Positions 15,663-23,451 of a DNA stretch of 64,000 bases are shown here, piece after piece; within the stretch, counting starts at the first letter, position 1, and each line of letters starts with the position of its first letter. The DNA is taken from contig JAFZMH010000006.1 in the NCBI GenBank assembly GCA_017553325.1, positions 60,637 through 124,636 on the forward strand, written 5' to 3'. Under the pieces are notes generated by a model, which saw only the letters and a program-made list of their open reading frames with translations, was not told the DNA's origin and ran no database searches. The position numbers and the translations under genes were made by a program. The DNA is from Clostridia bacterium (GTDB lineage: Bacteria > Bacillota > Clostridia > Christensenellales > CAG-917).

Positions 15663-16367
15663 TTATTCCGCTTGCTCTTCCGCAGATTCTTTTGCAGGGG
15701 CTTCGTCTTCCGCCTGTGCTTGCGGCTCGGACGATTTGAACTTGCGCATAACCAAGAACTTGTTGCAGAGGAAACTTATGATGAGTGCGGAGATTCCGCC
15801 CACCGCTTGACCGACGAGGTTGAAGATTACGTCGTTGACAAACGCCACGCCACCGGAATATGCGTTCCTGCACGCCACCGTGATTGCGCCACCGAGCAAG
15901 GTTTGAACGAATATGATCGCGATTGCCATTATCGCATAAGCCACCGCTCTGAACGCGATATGGTCGTGTACGTTGAAGGTCTTCTTGCGGTTGAGGACGA
16001 ACGTCAAAACTTGTCCCACGACCGAACCGATGAGGAAGCCGATAAACTCAGCGTGCGACGCGTATTGGAAGAGAGGGACGCTCCCAACCATAAAACCGGG
16101 GAAGGGTTTGCCAAGCGTTCCGCCCACGCGATAGAGTTGGGTGAACAGAAGTGTGATGAGCATTTGGCTTCCGCCGCAAATCATACTGAACAAGAAGAAC
16201 AGAATGGGTTGACGCAGATTCTCGTGCGCTTTGATATATTTGACGAGTCCCTTGAGTCCTTTCTCTCTCGGCTCTTCTGCGGGTGCTTCCCCCGCTTCTT
16301 CTTGAGTTTGTTCGACTTCTTCAGGGGCGTTTTCGTTGTCGATTGCAGTGGTTTTTTCTTCTTCCAT
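15663..16367 (-). CDS. GtrA-like family membrane protein
   Basis: 234-residue protein with four membrane helices between about residues 53 and 205. The core matches the GtrA family (flippase-like partners of polyprenyl-linked sugars): FLNRKKTF-type segment (VLNRKKTFNVHDH) after the second helix and the closing NKFLVMRKF. Both ends are unusual: about 50 Glu/Pro-rich residues precede the first helix and 25 acidic residues follow the last. AGGAGA precedes the ATG at 16367. The gene stands alone between a bidirectional terminator and the divergent U32 gene, so no glycan partner is implied by context. Confidence 0.8.
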   Translation of the reverse strand: MEEEKTTAIDNENAPEEVEQTQEEAGEAPAEEPREKGLKGLVKYIKAHENLRQPILFFLFSMICGGSQMLITLLFTQLYRVGGTLGKPFPGFMVGSVPLFQYASHAEFIGFLIGSVVGQVLTFVLNRKKTFNVHDHIAFRAVAYAIMAIAIIFVQTLLGGAITVACRNAYSGGVAFVNDVIFNLVGQAVGGISALIISFLCNKFLVMRKFKSSEPQAQAEDEAPAKESAEEQAE

Positions 16368-16506
16368 AATTTTCTCCTGTCGTTACTCTTATTTGGAAAC
16401 TAAGAATAAATACAATATAATTATAATTGTAGTGTAGATTTTTGTCAATACCGTGTTATAATGAAACAAAGAGGCGAAAACGCCCGACTGATTTTTGAGG
16501 ACGCTT

Positions 16507-18690
16507 ATGAAACTCGAACTTTTGGCGCCGGCAGGAGATATGAGAAGTTTTGACGCCGCACTCGCTTGCGGTGCGGACGCCGTCTATCTCGGGCTTGACG
16601 ATTTCAACGCAAGAATGAAGGCGGAAAACTTCACCCAAGAAAACGTGGGCGAAGTCGTTCGTCGCGCGCATTTTTACGGCGTCAAAGTTTACGTGACGAT
16701 AAACACGATTTTGCAAAATCAAGAGTTTAAACCTCTGTTTGAGCTGGTTAACGTCTGCGTTCGCGCAAAAGTCGACGCATTCCTTGTTCAGGACCTCGGT
16801 GTTGCGTACGCTCTCAAAAAGGCTTTTCCAAACATCGTTTTGCACGCAAGCACACAGATGGGCGTGCACAATCTCTACGGCGCGAAGGTCGCCGAAAAGA
16901 TGGGGTTCAAACGCGTGGTGCTCTCTCGCGAGACAAGGCTTGAAGATATACAAGAAATACGCGGGCACACGAACCTCGAAATCGAATACTTCGTTCAGGG
17001 CGCACTCTGCGTTGCGTTCAGCGGGAACTGCTATATGAGTTCAAAGGAGCAGGGCGCGAGCGGAAACAGAGGGCTCTGCAAACAACTGTGTCGCCTTCCG
17101 TACTCCGCGGGGTTTGAAAGAAACGGCAAGTTTGAAAAGGTCGGTGAGGGACATCTTCTCTCCGCGCGCGACTTGAGCCTTGCTTCAAATCTGCAAGCGC
17201 TTATTGACGCGGGCGTCACCTCTTTCAAGATTGAAGGGAGATTGAGACGAGAAGGTTTCGTCGCTCAGGCGGTGACGGTGTATAGAAGTTTGATCGACGA
17301 TATCGAAGGCGGAAACAGAAATGCAAAACTCACGCAAAATGAAATCGAGAGGTTGAAAACCTCTTTCAGTCGCGGCGAGTATTTAGAGCGCGCCTATCTC
17401 GACGGCGGAACGCCGTTTGTCATAGAAAAACGATTTAACAACCATATCGGCAGAAAAATTGGCGTCGTCAAAAAGGCGTCGCCCTTCAAGGAAGGACTTT
17501 TTGAAATAGTCGTCGAAAGCTCGCATCCGCTCGCAAACGGCGACGGACTCAAATTTTTCGACGGAGACGTCGAAAAGGCGAGCCTCGGCGCGGGCAGTCC
17601 CAAAAAGGTTGGCAAAAACCTGTATTCCTTCGTCACGAAAACCGCTTTGAAGGCGGGGTATACCGTCAACCTCACGCTTGACAGCGAAAGTGAAAAATTC
17701 GCGCTTGCAAAAAAGCGTTTCGTGCCAGTCGGGTTGCGCGTAGTGGCAAACGTCGGCGCGCCTCTCACGGTCACGGCGACGAGCGGGGACGCGTCGTTTA
17801 CGGCGTCTTCAGACGAACCGCTAGAAAAAGCTTTGAACGCTCCAACCGACGCGGACGAGATAAAAACTCAATGCTCAAAAGTCGCGGACAGCGGCTTTGA
17901 GGTCGAGCGTTGCGAGGTCGAAACCGACGGCGTATTCTTGCCGAAGTCCGTTGCAAACGGCGTGAGAAGGATTGCGCTTGAGGGGTTGAAAGACAAAATC
18001 GTCGAGCAGTTTGAGAAAGAAATATCGGCGCAACCGATATTCGACGTGGACGAAGCGCTCGCTTCCATTGAGCCGAGCGGAAACTGCGACAGCGTAGAAA
18101 GGTATACGAGAGTTGAAAGCGAAAAGGACGGCATAATCTTGCGAAATGGCGAAAAGGTTTTGCTTTCTCCCGACGATTACCGTGCGTCCGCTGTCAAAAC
18201 AACGCTTCAAAGTTTGGACTTGACGGGTGCGGACGTGGCGTTGCAACTCCCCGTGATAGCGAGCGGAGAGGACTTGAACGTCATCAGAAACGCCGTTGAA
18301 ACGAACGGCATAAAGACGCTGGTCAGCGAAAACGTCTACGGGTTGTATTTTGTGGGCGAGGGCTATACGGTAGTAGCGGGCGCGGGGCACAACGTCGCCA
18401 ACCGCTTTGCGGTTGAACAGACAAAAGAACTCGGCGCGACGGCGTTTGCAACCTCGATTGAATACGAGCAAGATGGCGCGCTTCCGCTTCCGCGCCTTGA
18501 AACGAACGACGAACTCCCGCTCATGACGTTTGCGCATTGTCCGTTCAAGACGATATACGGCAACGACTGCGCAAAATGCGCGTACAAGGCGGGGCTCGTT
18601 TTGAAGCGCGAACGTCACGAATACGCCGTGCGAAGAATAAGATTGTCAAATTGCTATTTTCAACTGTTTGCAAAGGAGAAACAATTGTGA
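16507..18690 (+). CDS. U32-family protein, RlhA-like (23S rRNA hydroxylation type)
   Basis: 727-residue cytoplasmic protein. The N-terminal 300 residues are a U32 domain: LLAPAGDMRSFDAALACGADAVYLG at the start, HASTQMGVHN, and the GNRGLCKQLCRLPY segment with the cysteines thought to bind an Fe-S or metal centre. The rest includes a DUF3656-like collagenase-associated region with a last CAKCAYK pair. Long U32 proteins of this layout resemble RlhA, which helps hydroxylate C2501 of 23S rRNA; true protease activity is doubtful. ATG at 16507 follows TGAGG; the frame also holds a TTG twelve bases earlier. The stop overlaps the next start (GTGA). Confidence 0.85.
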   Translation: MKLELLAPAGDMRSFDAALACGADAVYLGLDDFNARMKAENFTQENVGEVVRRAHFYGVKVYVTINTILQNQEFKPLFELVNVCVRAKVDAFLVQDLGVAYALKKAFPNIVLHASTQMGVHNLYGAKVAEKMGFKRVVLSRETRLEDIQEIRGHTNLEIEYFVQGALCVAFSGNCYMSSKEQGASGNRGLCKQLCRLPYSAGFERNGKFEKVGEGHLLSARDLSLASNLQALIDAGVTSFKIEGRLRREGFVAQAVTVYRSLIDDIEGGNRNAKLTQNEIERLKTSFSRGEYLERAYLDGGTPFVIEKRFNNHIGRKIGVVKKASPFKEGLFEIVVESSHPLANGDGLKFFDGDVEKASLGAGSPKKVGKNLYSFVTKTALKAGYTVNLTLDSESEKFALAKKRFVPVGLRVVANVGAPLTVTATSGDASFTASSDEPLEKALNAPTDADEIKTQCSKVADSGFEVERCEVETDGVFLPKSVANGVRRIALEGLKDKIVEQFEKEISAQPIFDVDEALASIEPSGNCDSVERYTRVESEKDGIILRNGEKVLLSPDDYRASAVKTTLQSLDLTGADVALQLPVIASGEDLNVIRNAVETNGIKTLVSENVYGLYFVGEGYTVVAGAGHNVANRFAVEQTKELGATAFATSIEYEQDGALPLPRLETNDELPLMTFAHCPFKTIYGNDCAKCAYKAGLVLKRERHEYAVRRIRLSNCYFQLFAKEKQL

Positions 18691-19628
18691 AAAAGAGCGT
18701 TTATTTGAGAGGTAAAATCGGCACTTGCTGGTACAACTTCACCGAGGGGATCGCCTATCTTTTGACCTACAAGCGCACGCCGAAAAACTTGCTGTACGGC
18801 AGACATTTGCCGTACGGCGAGGAGAAAAAGCAGTATCTCAACACCTATTGCAGAAAGGACTTGATTGCAAAAAGCAAACCGCTCTTTATCTACGTGCACG
18901 GCGGCGGTTGGATATCGGGCATAACCGATATGCGCAACGCCTATATCCAAAACTTTGCAAACGAGGGTTATTTTACCGCTTCGATTTCCTATTCATACGC
19001 GCCGAAAAAGGTTTTCCCCGAGCCGATACGGGAGATATGCGCCGCGATAGACCGTATCTTTGATATGGCGGAAGAAAAAAATATCGATACGTCCCGCATC
19101 GTGCTGTCGGGCGAAAGCGCGGGCGTCTATTATATCTTCTACCTTGCCGCGCTTGCCGCCGACAATTCGCTAGCGGAAAAAATCGGCGTGAAATTCGAGC
19201 ATATTTCAGATTTTAAGCCGAGAGCGATGGTTGCGCACTGCGGTTGCGTAAACCTTGAGCATCTTCTCGATAAGAATCTACCACAATCGAGATTTCCCGA
19301 TATAAAAATGATGACCTGCTCCTTCCTCGGCAAACCTATGAAAGAGGCGAGGGAATATCTTGCCACCGAAGAGGGGAAACTCGCATCTCCAAGCATAACG
19401 AAAGGGTTCCCGCCCGCGTTTTTCACAACGGGCGACAAAGATTGGTTGCGCTATGAAGGCTACGATATGATGAAGAAGTACGACGAACTCGGCATAAAGT
19501 ACGAGCATTTCGAGGGGACGAAGGCTCTGGGCAATCACGCTTGGACTATCGTTACCAAGCTGAAACAGGGAAGACGGTGCCTTGAAAAGACGCTCGCGTT
19601 TTTGAAAACCATGCTTCCGGGCGACTGA
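18687..19628 (+). CDS. Alpha/beta hydrolase, esterase/lipase
   Basis: 313-residue enzyme of the same esterase branch as the protein at 9103, though only distantly alike. YVHGGGW provides the oxyanion hole (near residue 74) and GESAGV the serine nucleophile near 150; the catalytic Asp is probably in TTGDKDWL and the His in LGNHAW. It starts with GTG at 18687 inside the U32 stop (overlap of 4 bases) with AAAGGAGA upstream, so it is coupled to the U32 gene. No signal peptide. Substrate unknown. Confidence 0.85.
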   Translation: MKKSVYLRGKIGTCWYNFTEGIAYLLTYKRTPKNLLYGRHLPYGEEKKQYLNTYCRKDLIAKSKPLFIYVHGGGWISGITDMRNAYIQNFANEGYFTASISYSYAPKKVFPEPIREICAAIDRIFDMAEEKNIDTSRIVLSGESAGVYYIFYLAALAADNSLAEKIGVKFEHISDFKPRAMVAHCGCVNLEHLLDKNLPQSRFPDIKMMTCSFLGKPMKEAREYLATEEGKLASPSITKGFPPAFFTTGDKDWLRYEGYDMMKKYDELGIKYEHFEGTKALGNHAWTIVTKLKQGRRCLEKTLAFLKTMLPGD

Positions 19629-19658
19629 TTTTTGTATGGAGATTTGATTGAAGAAAAA

Positions 19659-19710
19659 CGCCCCGTAAGGGGCGGACAAAAAAATATCGCAGTCAAACGA
19701 CTGCGATATT
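19659..19710. terminator. Two adjacent terminator hairpins between convergent genes
   Basis: CGCCCC-GTAA-GGGGCG (19659-19674) followed by a perfect 12-bp stem AATATCGCAGTC / GACTGCGATATT (19683-19710) with loop AAAC. The second has T-rich DNA on its right and A-rich DNA on its left, so it can serve both strands. Confidence 0.8.
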
Positions 19711-19714
19711 GATT

Positions 19715-20473
19715 TTATTTTTCAATATAGAATTGTTTCCATCTTTCAACCCGCTCTTTGGTTATGCCGTGTTCGGCCTCAAGAAACTCGTCCACGGTTG
19801 CGTATTTATCAAAGATAGATTTTTTTGCGATTTCAAACAGGTGTTCGTGCGTGCGCAACACCTCCGCGACGAATTCTCGCACGTGACGTTTGACGAAGAG
19901 CATTTTGAGGTAAACGTCGATCTTTTTGTTTTCTTCCGCTCTATGCTCGTTGGAAGCGAGATACTCCGCCTTGCACTCTTCGAAGGTCCTGCCGAAGGCA
20001 AGCTCTATGAGCATAGCGGCTATGCCCGTTCTGTCCTTGCCGGCGGTGCAGTGGAAGGCTATCGTCTTGCCCTCGTCCATGAGTGCGAATAGTTTGTCGT
20101 ACTCTTTTGAATACGCCATTTCCGCATATTTTTCCTCGACGAATTTGCGTGCGGTTTCAACGTCCGTTTCGCTCATCTTGAAGACGTCTTTTATCGTTCC
20201 CGACGTTGTGGATATGCCGGGGGCGTCCACTTCAAACACGGTGGCGCGGACGTATTCAACTCCCAAAGGGAGTTGGTCGGGCTTGTCTTCAACCTCTGCG
20301 GGAGTGCGGAAGTCCACAACCGCGTCAAGGCGCATCGACTTTATATACTCTTCGTCCGCCTTGCATTTCGGCACGAAAGCGCCCGTGCGGAAGAGTTTTC
20401 CGCACTTGATTTTGCCACAAGGGGTGGCAATTCCGCCCATATCTCGAAAATTTGTAAACTTCGTGTTCGCCAT
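19715..20473 (-). CDS. Tyrosine-protein phosphatase (DSP/SIW14-like)
   Basis: 252-residue soluble phosphatase. The N-terminal FTNFRDMGG motif and the P-loop HCTAGKDRTGIAA (Cys-x5-Arg, near residue 146) are typical of the Tyr_phosphatase3 family that acts on phosphotyrosine or phosphoinositide-like substrates. The start is read as the ATG at 20473: no Shine-Dalgarno sequence is seen, but a promoter -10 ends exactly six bases before it, so the transcript appears leaderless. It is a single gene, convergent with the esterase and divergent from the ferredoxin. Confidence 0.88.
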   Translation of the reverse strand: MANTKFTNFRDMGGIATPCGKIKCGKLFRTGAFVPKCKADEEYIKSMRLDAVVDFRTPAEVEDKPDQLPLGVEYVRATVFEVDAPGISTTSGTIKDVFKMSETDVETARKFVEEKYAEMAYSKEYDKLFALMDEGKTIAFHCTAGKDRTGIAAMLIELAFGRTFEECKAEYLASNEHRAEENKKIDVYLKMLFVKRHVREFVAEVLRTHEHLFEIAKKSIFDKYATVDEFLEAEHGITKERVERWKQFYIEK

Positions 20474-20479
20474 ACGAAA

Positions 20480-20508
20480 ATTGTAGCATACAAAGCGCGG
20501 TTTTGCAA
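20480..20508 (-). promoter_or_regulatory. Promoter giving a leaderless phosphatase transcript
   Basis: Minus strand TTGCAA (20503-20508), 17 bases, TACAAT (20480-20485), then TTTCGT and the ATG. The expected +1 is the A of the start codon. Confidence 0.65.
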
Positions 20509-20546
20509 TATACATTTCTTGCCGAAAAAGAAAAATCAAAAAACTC

Positions 20547-20575
20547 TTTACTATGTCTCAACCTTGTGGTAGAAT
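20547..20575 (+). promoter_or_regulatory. Promoter of the ferredoxin gene
   Basis: TTTACT (20547-20552), 17-base spacer, TAGAAT (20570-20575); a GGAGG site follows at 20597. Confidence 0.75.
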
Positions 20576-20608
20576 ATATTCAACAAAACAAAAAAGGAGG
20601 CAACAACT

Positions 20609-20779
20609 ATGCCGAGAAAAATAAGTGATGCTTGTATTCAATGCGGTGCATGCGCAGATACTTGCCCGGTGGGCGCTATCAGCGAGGGTGACGGTCAATA
20701 CGTCGTCGATCCGGATCAATGCATTGACTGTGGCGCATGCCAAGATGGATGCCCGGTTGGTGCTATTTCCGAAGAATAA
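20609..20779 (+). CDS. 2[4Fe-4S] clostridial-type ferredoxin
   Basis: Very small (56 residues) electron carrier. Two CxxCxxCxxxCP motifs are complete: CIQCGACADTCPVGAI and CIDCGACQDGCPVGAI, each with the VGAI turn, in the arrangement of Clostridium ferredoxin. AAAAAAGGAGG sits 7 bases before the ATG at 20609. The gene has its own promoter and terminator, so it is a monocistronic, probably highly expressed low-potential donor. It could serve, among others, the ferredoxin-type thioredoxin reductase at 10367, which is inference. Confidence 0.95.
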   Translation: MPRKISDACIQCGACADTCPVGAISEGDGQYVVDPDQCIDCGACQDGCPVGAISEE

Positions 20780-20800
20780 GCAAAACCAAAAATGTCAAAT

Positions 20801-20836
20801 AAAAACACGCTCAGACGAGCGCGTTTTTATTTTGGA
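20801..20836 (+). terminator. Terminator after the ferredoxin gene
   Basis: AAACACGCTC-AGAC-GAGCGCGTTT (one mismatch) followed by TTATTTT. Confidence 0.75.
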
Positions 20837-20841
20837 ATGTT

Positions 20842-21699
20842 TTAATCTTCACTGTCCGGCAAGGAATCAATCTCCTCGGTGGTTTGACGCTCGCCGATTT
20901 GCATATCTTCAAGACTATAAGTCCTGACGTCGAAAGAGCCGTCTTTGAGCATAATCTTGACGCGGGCGGTCTGCTTTATTAAGTCGTTGCTCTCGACAGT
21001 GCCTTCGCCGTCCGCCGTGTGCACCTTGCTTCCCACCTTGGGCATCTGCTTGTAGACCTCGCTGTAATAGGCGTTTTCATATTTCAAGCAGCACATAAGT
21101 CTGCCGCATACGCCGCTGATTTTTTGCGGATTTAAAGAGAGTCCTTGCAGTTTTGCCATCTTGATCGACACCTTTTCGAAGTCGGGAAGGTGGGTGGTGC
21201 AGCAGCAAGGTCTTCCGCAGGGCGCGAGCGCTCCGCGCATCTTCGTATCGTCGCGCTCGTAAATTTGTCTGAGTTCGATGCGCATTTTGAAGATGGACGC
21301 GAGCGTGCGTACGAGTTCTCTGAAATCGACGCGCCCGTCCGCGGTGAAGTAGAAAATGAGTTTTGAACGGTCGAAAGTGTATTCGGCGTCCACGAGTTTC
21401 ATTTCAAGTCCCGCTTCGGCGATTTTTTCCTTTGTGATTTTGAGGGCTTCTTCCTTGTCCTCGTCGTTCTTTTTCAGCCTTTTGAGGTCCTCGTCCGTGG
21501 CTTTTCTCACGACGGGCTTCAAGGGAGACACGATTTCGCTCTCGTCGACTTCCTTGTTGGGAATCGATACGGTTGCGAATTCAAGCCCGCGAGCGGTTTC
21601 GACGATTACGCCGTCCCCCTCGTTGAAATGAAGCTTTTGCGGATCGAAATAATATATTTTGTTGGTTGAACGGAATTTGATTCCTACGATTATTGCCAT
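20842..21699 (-). CDS. ricT: RicT (YaaT), PSP1-domain protein of the Y-complex
   Basis: 285-residue soluble protein. In Bacillus RicT joins RicA and RicF to steer RNase Y maturation of mRNAs and supports sporulation and competence. The PSP1 core is clear: GRPCCCTTHLPDF and GVCGRLMCCLKYE hold the cysteines that bind Fe-S clusters in the complex. It is the last gene of tmk-holB-ricT, overlapping holB by 10 bases. RicA and RicF are not in the window. Confidence 0.95.
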   Translation of the reverse strand: MAIIVGIKFRSTNKIYYFDPQKLHFNEGDGVIVETARGLEFATVSIPNKEVDESEIVSPLKPVVRKATDEDLKRLKKNDEDKEEALKITKEKIAEAGLEMKLVDAEYTFDRSKLIFYFTADGRVDFRELVRTLASIFKMRIELRQIYERDDTKMRGALAPCGRPCCCTTHLPDFEKVSIKMAKLQGLSLNPQKISGVCGRLMCCLKYENAYYSEVYKQMPKVGSKVHTADGEGTVESNDLIKQTARVKIMLKDGSFDVRTYSLEDMQIGERQTTEEIDSLPDSED

Positions 21700-22664
21700 T
21701 TGTGTCTATCCTCCAGTATTGTGAAGAGCAATGAATCGACCGTGGCGGTCGGGTTTACGTTGAGAGAAAGTTTTCGCCTTGCCGAGTTGACGGCAAGAAG
21801 TATGTCCGCGAGCGCGTGACGGGAATAGTTGCTTGCAAGAGCGTCGATGTCTTCGATTATGTGCTTTTGCACGACGAGGTCGCCGTCTCCCTTTGCCGCA
21901 AGCATATCGCGAAGTATAATCGAAAGCACGTCCAAAAACGCTCCTACGTCCTTTTGCATAAAGACCGCGCTGTCCAAAGCCGCTATGTCGCTCGAACGGT
22001 TTAAAAATCTCAAGAGTTTTATCGCAGAGCGATAAAGTTCGGCATAATCAGGGGAGTTTGCAATCTTGAGCGCTTTGCCGAGTTGTCCTTCTCCGCAGGC
22101 TGCCGCCACCGAGCAGGTCGCCGCGTCTATGCCCAAAGAGAGGAGCATGGCGTACACCGTCTGTTCGTCAAAGGCGTCCAGATACAAAGTGCGAGCGCGC
22201 GAGCGTACGGTTTCGAGCATACCCGCCTCGTTGCTCACGCCGAGCACTATCGTCACGTCCGCAGGCGGCTCCTCAAAGGTTTTGAGCAACTTGTTTTGCG
22301 ACTGTGCGTTCATAAGGTCCGCGCGATGGATGAAATACATTTTGCGTTCGCCAATCGGCTTGACGTTTACCGTCGACAAAAAGTTTTGCAAGTCCTCGAC
22401 CTTGATTTTTTCGCGTTTTTCGTTCAAGTGGAACACGTCGCCGTTGTTGCCGTTGAGTATCTTGCGACACTCCGCGCAGTCCATACACGGCTCGTGCGAG
22501 TCGCAGTATACGGCGCACGCGACGAGTGTGAAAAATTCGTCCACGGCATCGTCGTCGGGGGAGACGACCATATAGGCGTGTCCGAGTCCCTTGCCAAAAT
22601 CGTTCTTCAAAAGAGAGAACGCACGCGAGGCTTTGAGGGGCTCGAAAAACTTGAGGTTGCTCAC
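21690..22664 (-). CDS. holB: DNA polymerase III subunit delta-prime
   Basis: 324-residue clamp-loader subunit. It has a zinc module with four cysteines (residues about 52-66, CDSHEPCMDCAEC), the RADLMNAQSQNKLLKTFEEPP segment that matches the DnaX/HolB sensor region and the SRARTL turn. The Walker A lysine region is degenerate, as usual for delta-prime, which does not hydrolyse ATP. It overlaps tmk by 4 bases and ricT by 10, so the three genes are translationally coupled. This gene order is standard in Firmicutes. Confidence 0.93.
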   Translation of the reverse strand: MSNLKFFEPLKASRAFSLLKNDFGKGLGHAYMVVSPDDDAVDEFFTLVACAVYCDSHEPCMDCAECRKILNGNNGDVFHLNEKREKIKVEDLQNFLSTVNVKPIGERKMYFIHRADLMNAQSQNKLLKTFEEPPADVTIVLGVSNEAGMLETVRSRARTLYLDAFDEQTVYAMLLSLGIDAATCSVAAACGEGQLGKALKIANSPDYAELYRSAIKLLRFLNRSSDIAALDSAVFMQKDVGAFLDVLSIILRDMLAAKGDGDLVVQKHIIEDIDALASNYSRHALADILLAVNSARRKLSLNVNPTATVDSLLFTILEDRHKWQ

Positions 22665-23269
22665 TTGATCGCTCCTTTTTCGCGCAACGCTTCGAGTATG
22701 CGCTCCGCAGTCACTTTTTTGTCAAAATCGGGTTTTATCGGCACGATTCGACCATTTGAACTCTTTATTTCTGCAATATAGCCTTCGTATACCTTATCAT
22801 GAAACTCGGCGGATTCTTGCTCCATTCTGTCGGAGTTTTTAAAGGTGCGCCACGCTTCGCTCGGACGCAAATCGAGAAAGATCGTAAGGTCGGGCAACAG
22901 TCCGTCGATTGCCGCAGCATTGATGTTCTTTATTCTGTCGACGCCCATTCCTCTTGCATAGCCTTGATAGGCGACGGAACTGTCGAGGTATCTGTCGCAT
23001 ATCACGAGTTCGCCCCTTTCAAGGGCGGGGCGAATGACCTCGCGAACAAGTTGCGCTCTGCTTGCCGCAAACAAGAGCGCTTCGGTGACGTCCGTCATCT
23101 CCGTATTGTCGGGGTTGGCGATGACGTTTCTTATTTGTTCGGAAATCTTCGTGCTTCCCGGCTCGCGAATATAGACCGCAGGTTGTCCCGTGCGCTCCAA
23201 ATATTCCTTTAAAAGTCTCACTTGCGTTGATTTGCCAACGCCTTCGCATCCCTCAAACGTAATAAACAT
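22661..23269 (-). CDS. tmk: Thymidylate kinase
   Basis: 202-residue kinase converting dTMP to dTDP. P-loop FEGCEGVGKST at residues 4-14, the DR(Y/H) substrate motif in VICDRYLDSSVAYQG and the lid region are present. ATG at 23269 has AGGGG 5 bases upstream; longer in-frame starts run through AT-rich leader and lack a ribosome site. First gene of the tmk-holB-ricT operon. Confidence 0.95.
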   Translation of the reverse strand: MFITFEGCEGVGKSTQVRLLKEYLERTGQPAVYIREPGSTKISEQIRNVIANPDNTEMTDVTEALLFAASRAQLVREVIRPALERGELVICDRYLDSSVAYQGYARGMGVDRIKNINAAAIDGLLPDLTIFLDLRPSEAWRTFKNSDRMEQESAEFHDKVYEGYIAEIKSSNGRIVPIKPDFDKKVTAERILEALREKGAIK

Positions 23270-23314
23270 ATTTGCCCCTATGCACAATGGGTGCATTTTT
23301 ATTTCATACCCGTT

Positions 23315-23343
23315 ATTATAACACGCATTTGCATTTTTTACAA
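23315..23343 (-). promoter_or_regulatory. Promoter of tmk-holB-ricT
   Basis: Minus strand TTGTAA (23338-23343), 17 bases, perfect TATAAT (23315-23320), about 45 bases before the tmk start. Confidence 0.8.
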
Positions 23344-23451
23344 TAAAAAACTCTGCACTATTTGGTAGACGCGCAAACAAATATTTTTCTTGACTTTTGA
23401 GGGGTTTAAGTATTAAACTAATTTATACTTAAATTTGTTTGGACGGGTTTT

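Noticed and set aside
23380..23451. Possible T-box leader before leuS
   Set aside because: Only 70 bases are available and no T-box sequence or specifier hairpin is visible; the same holds for proS and serS.
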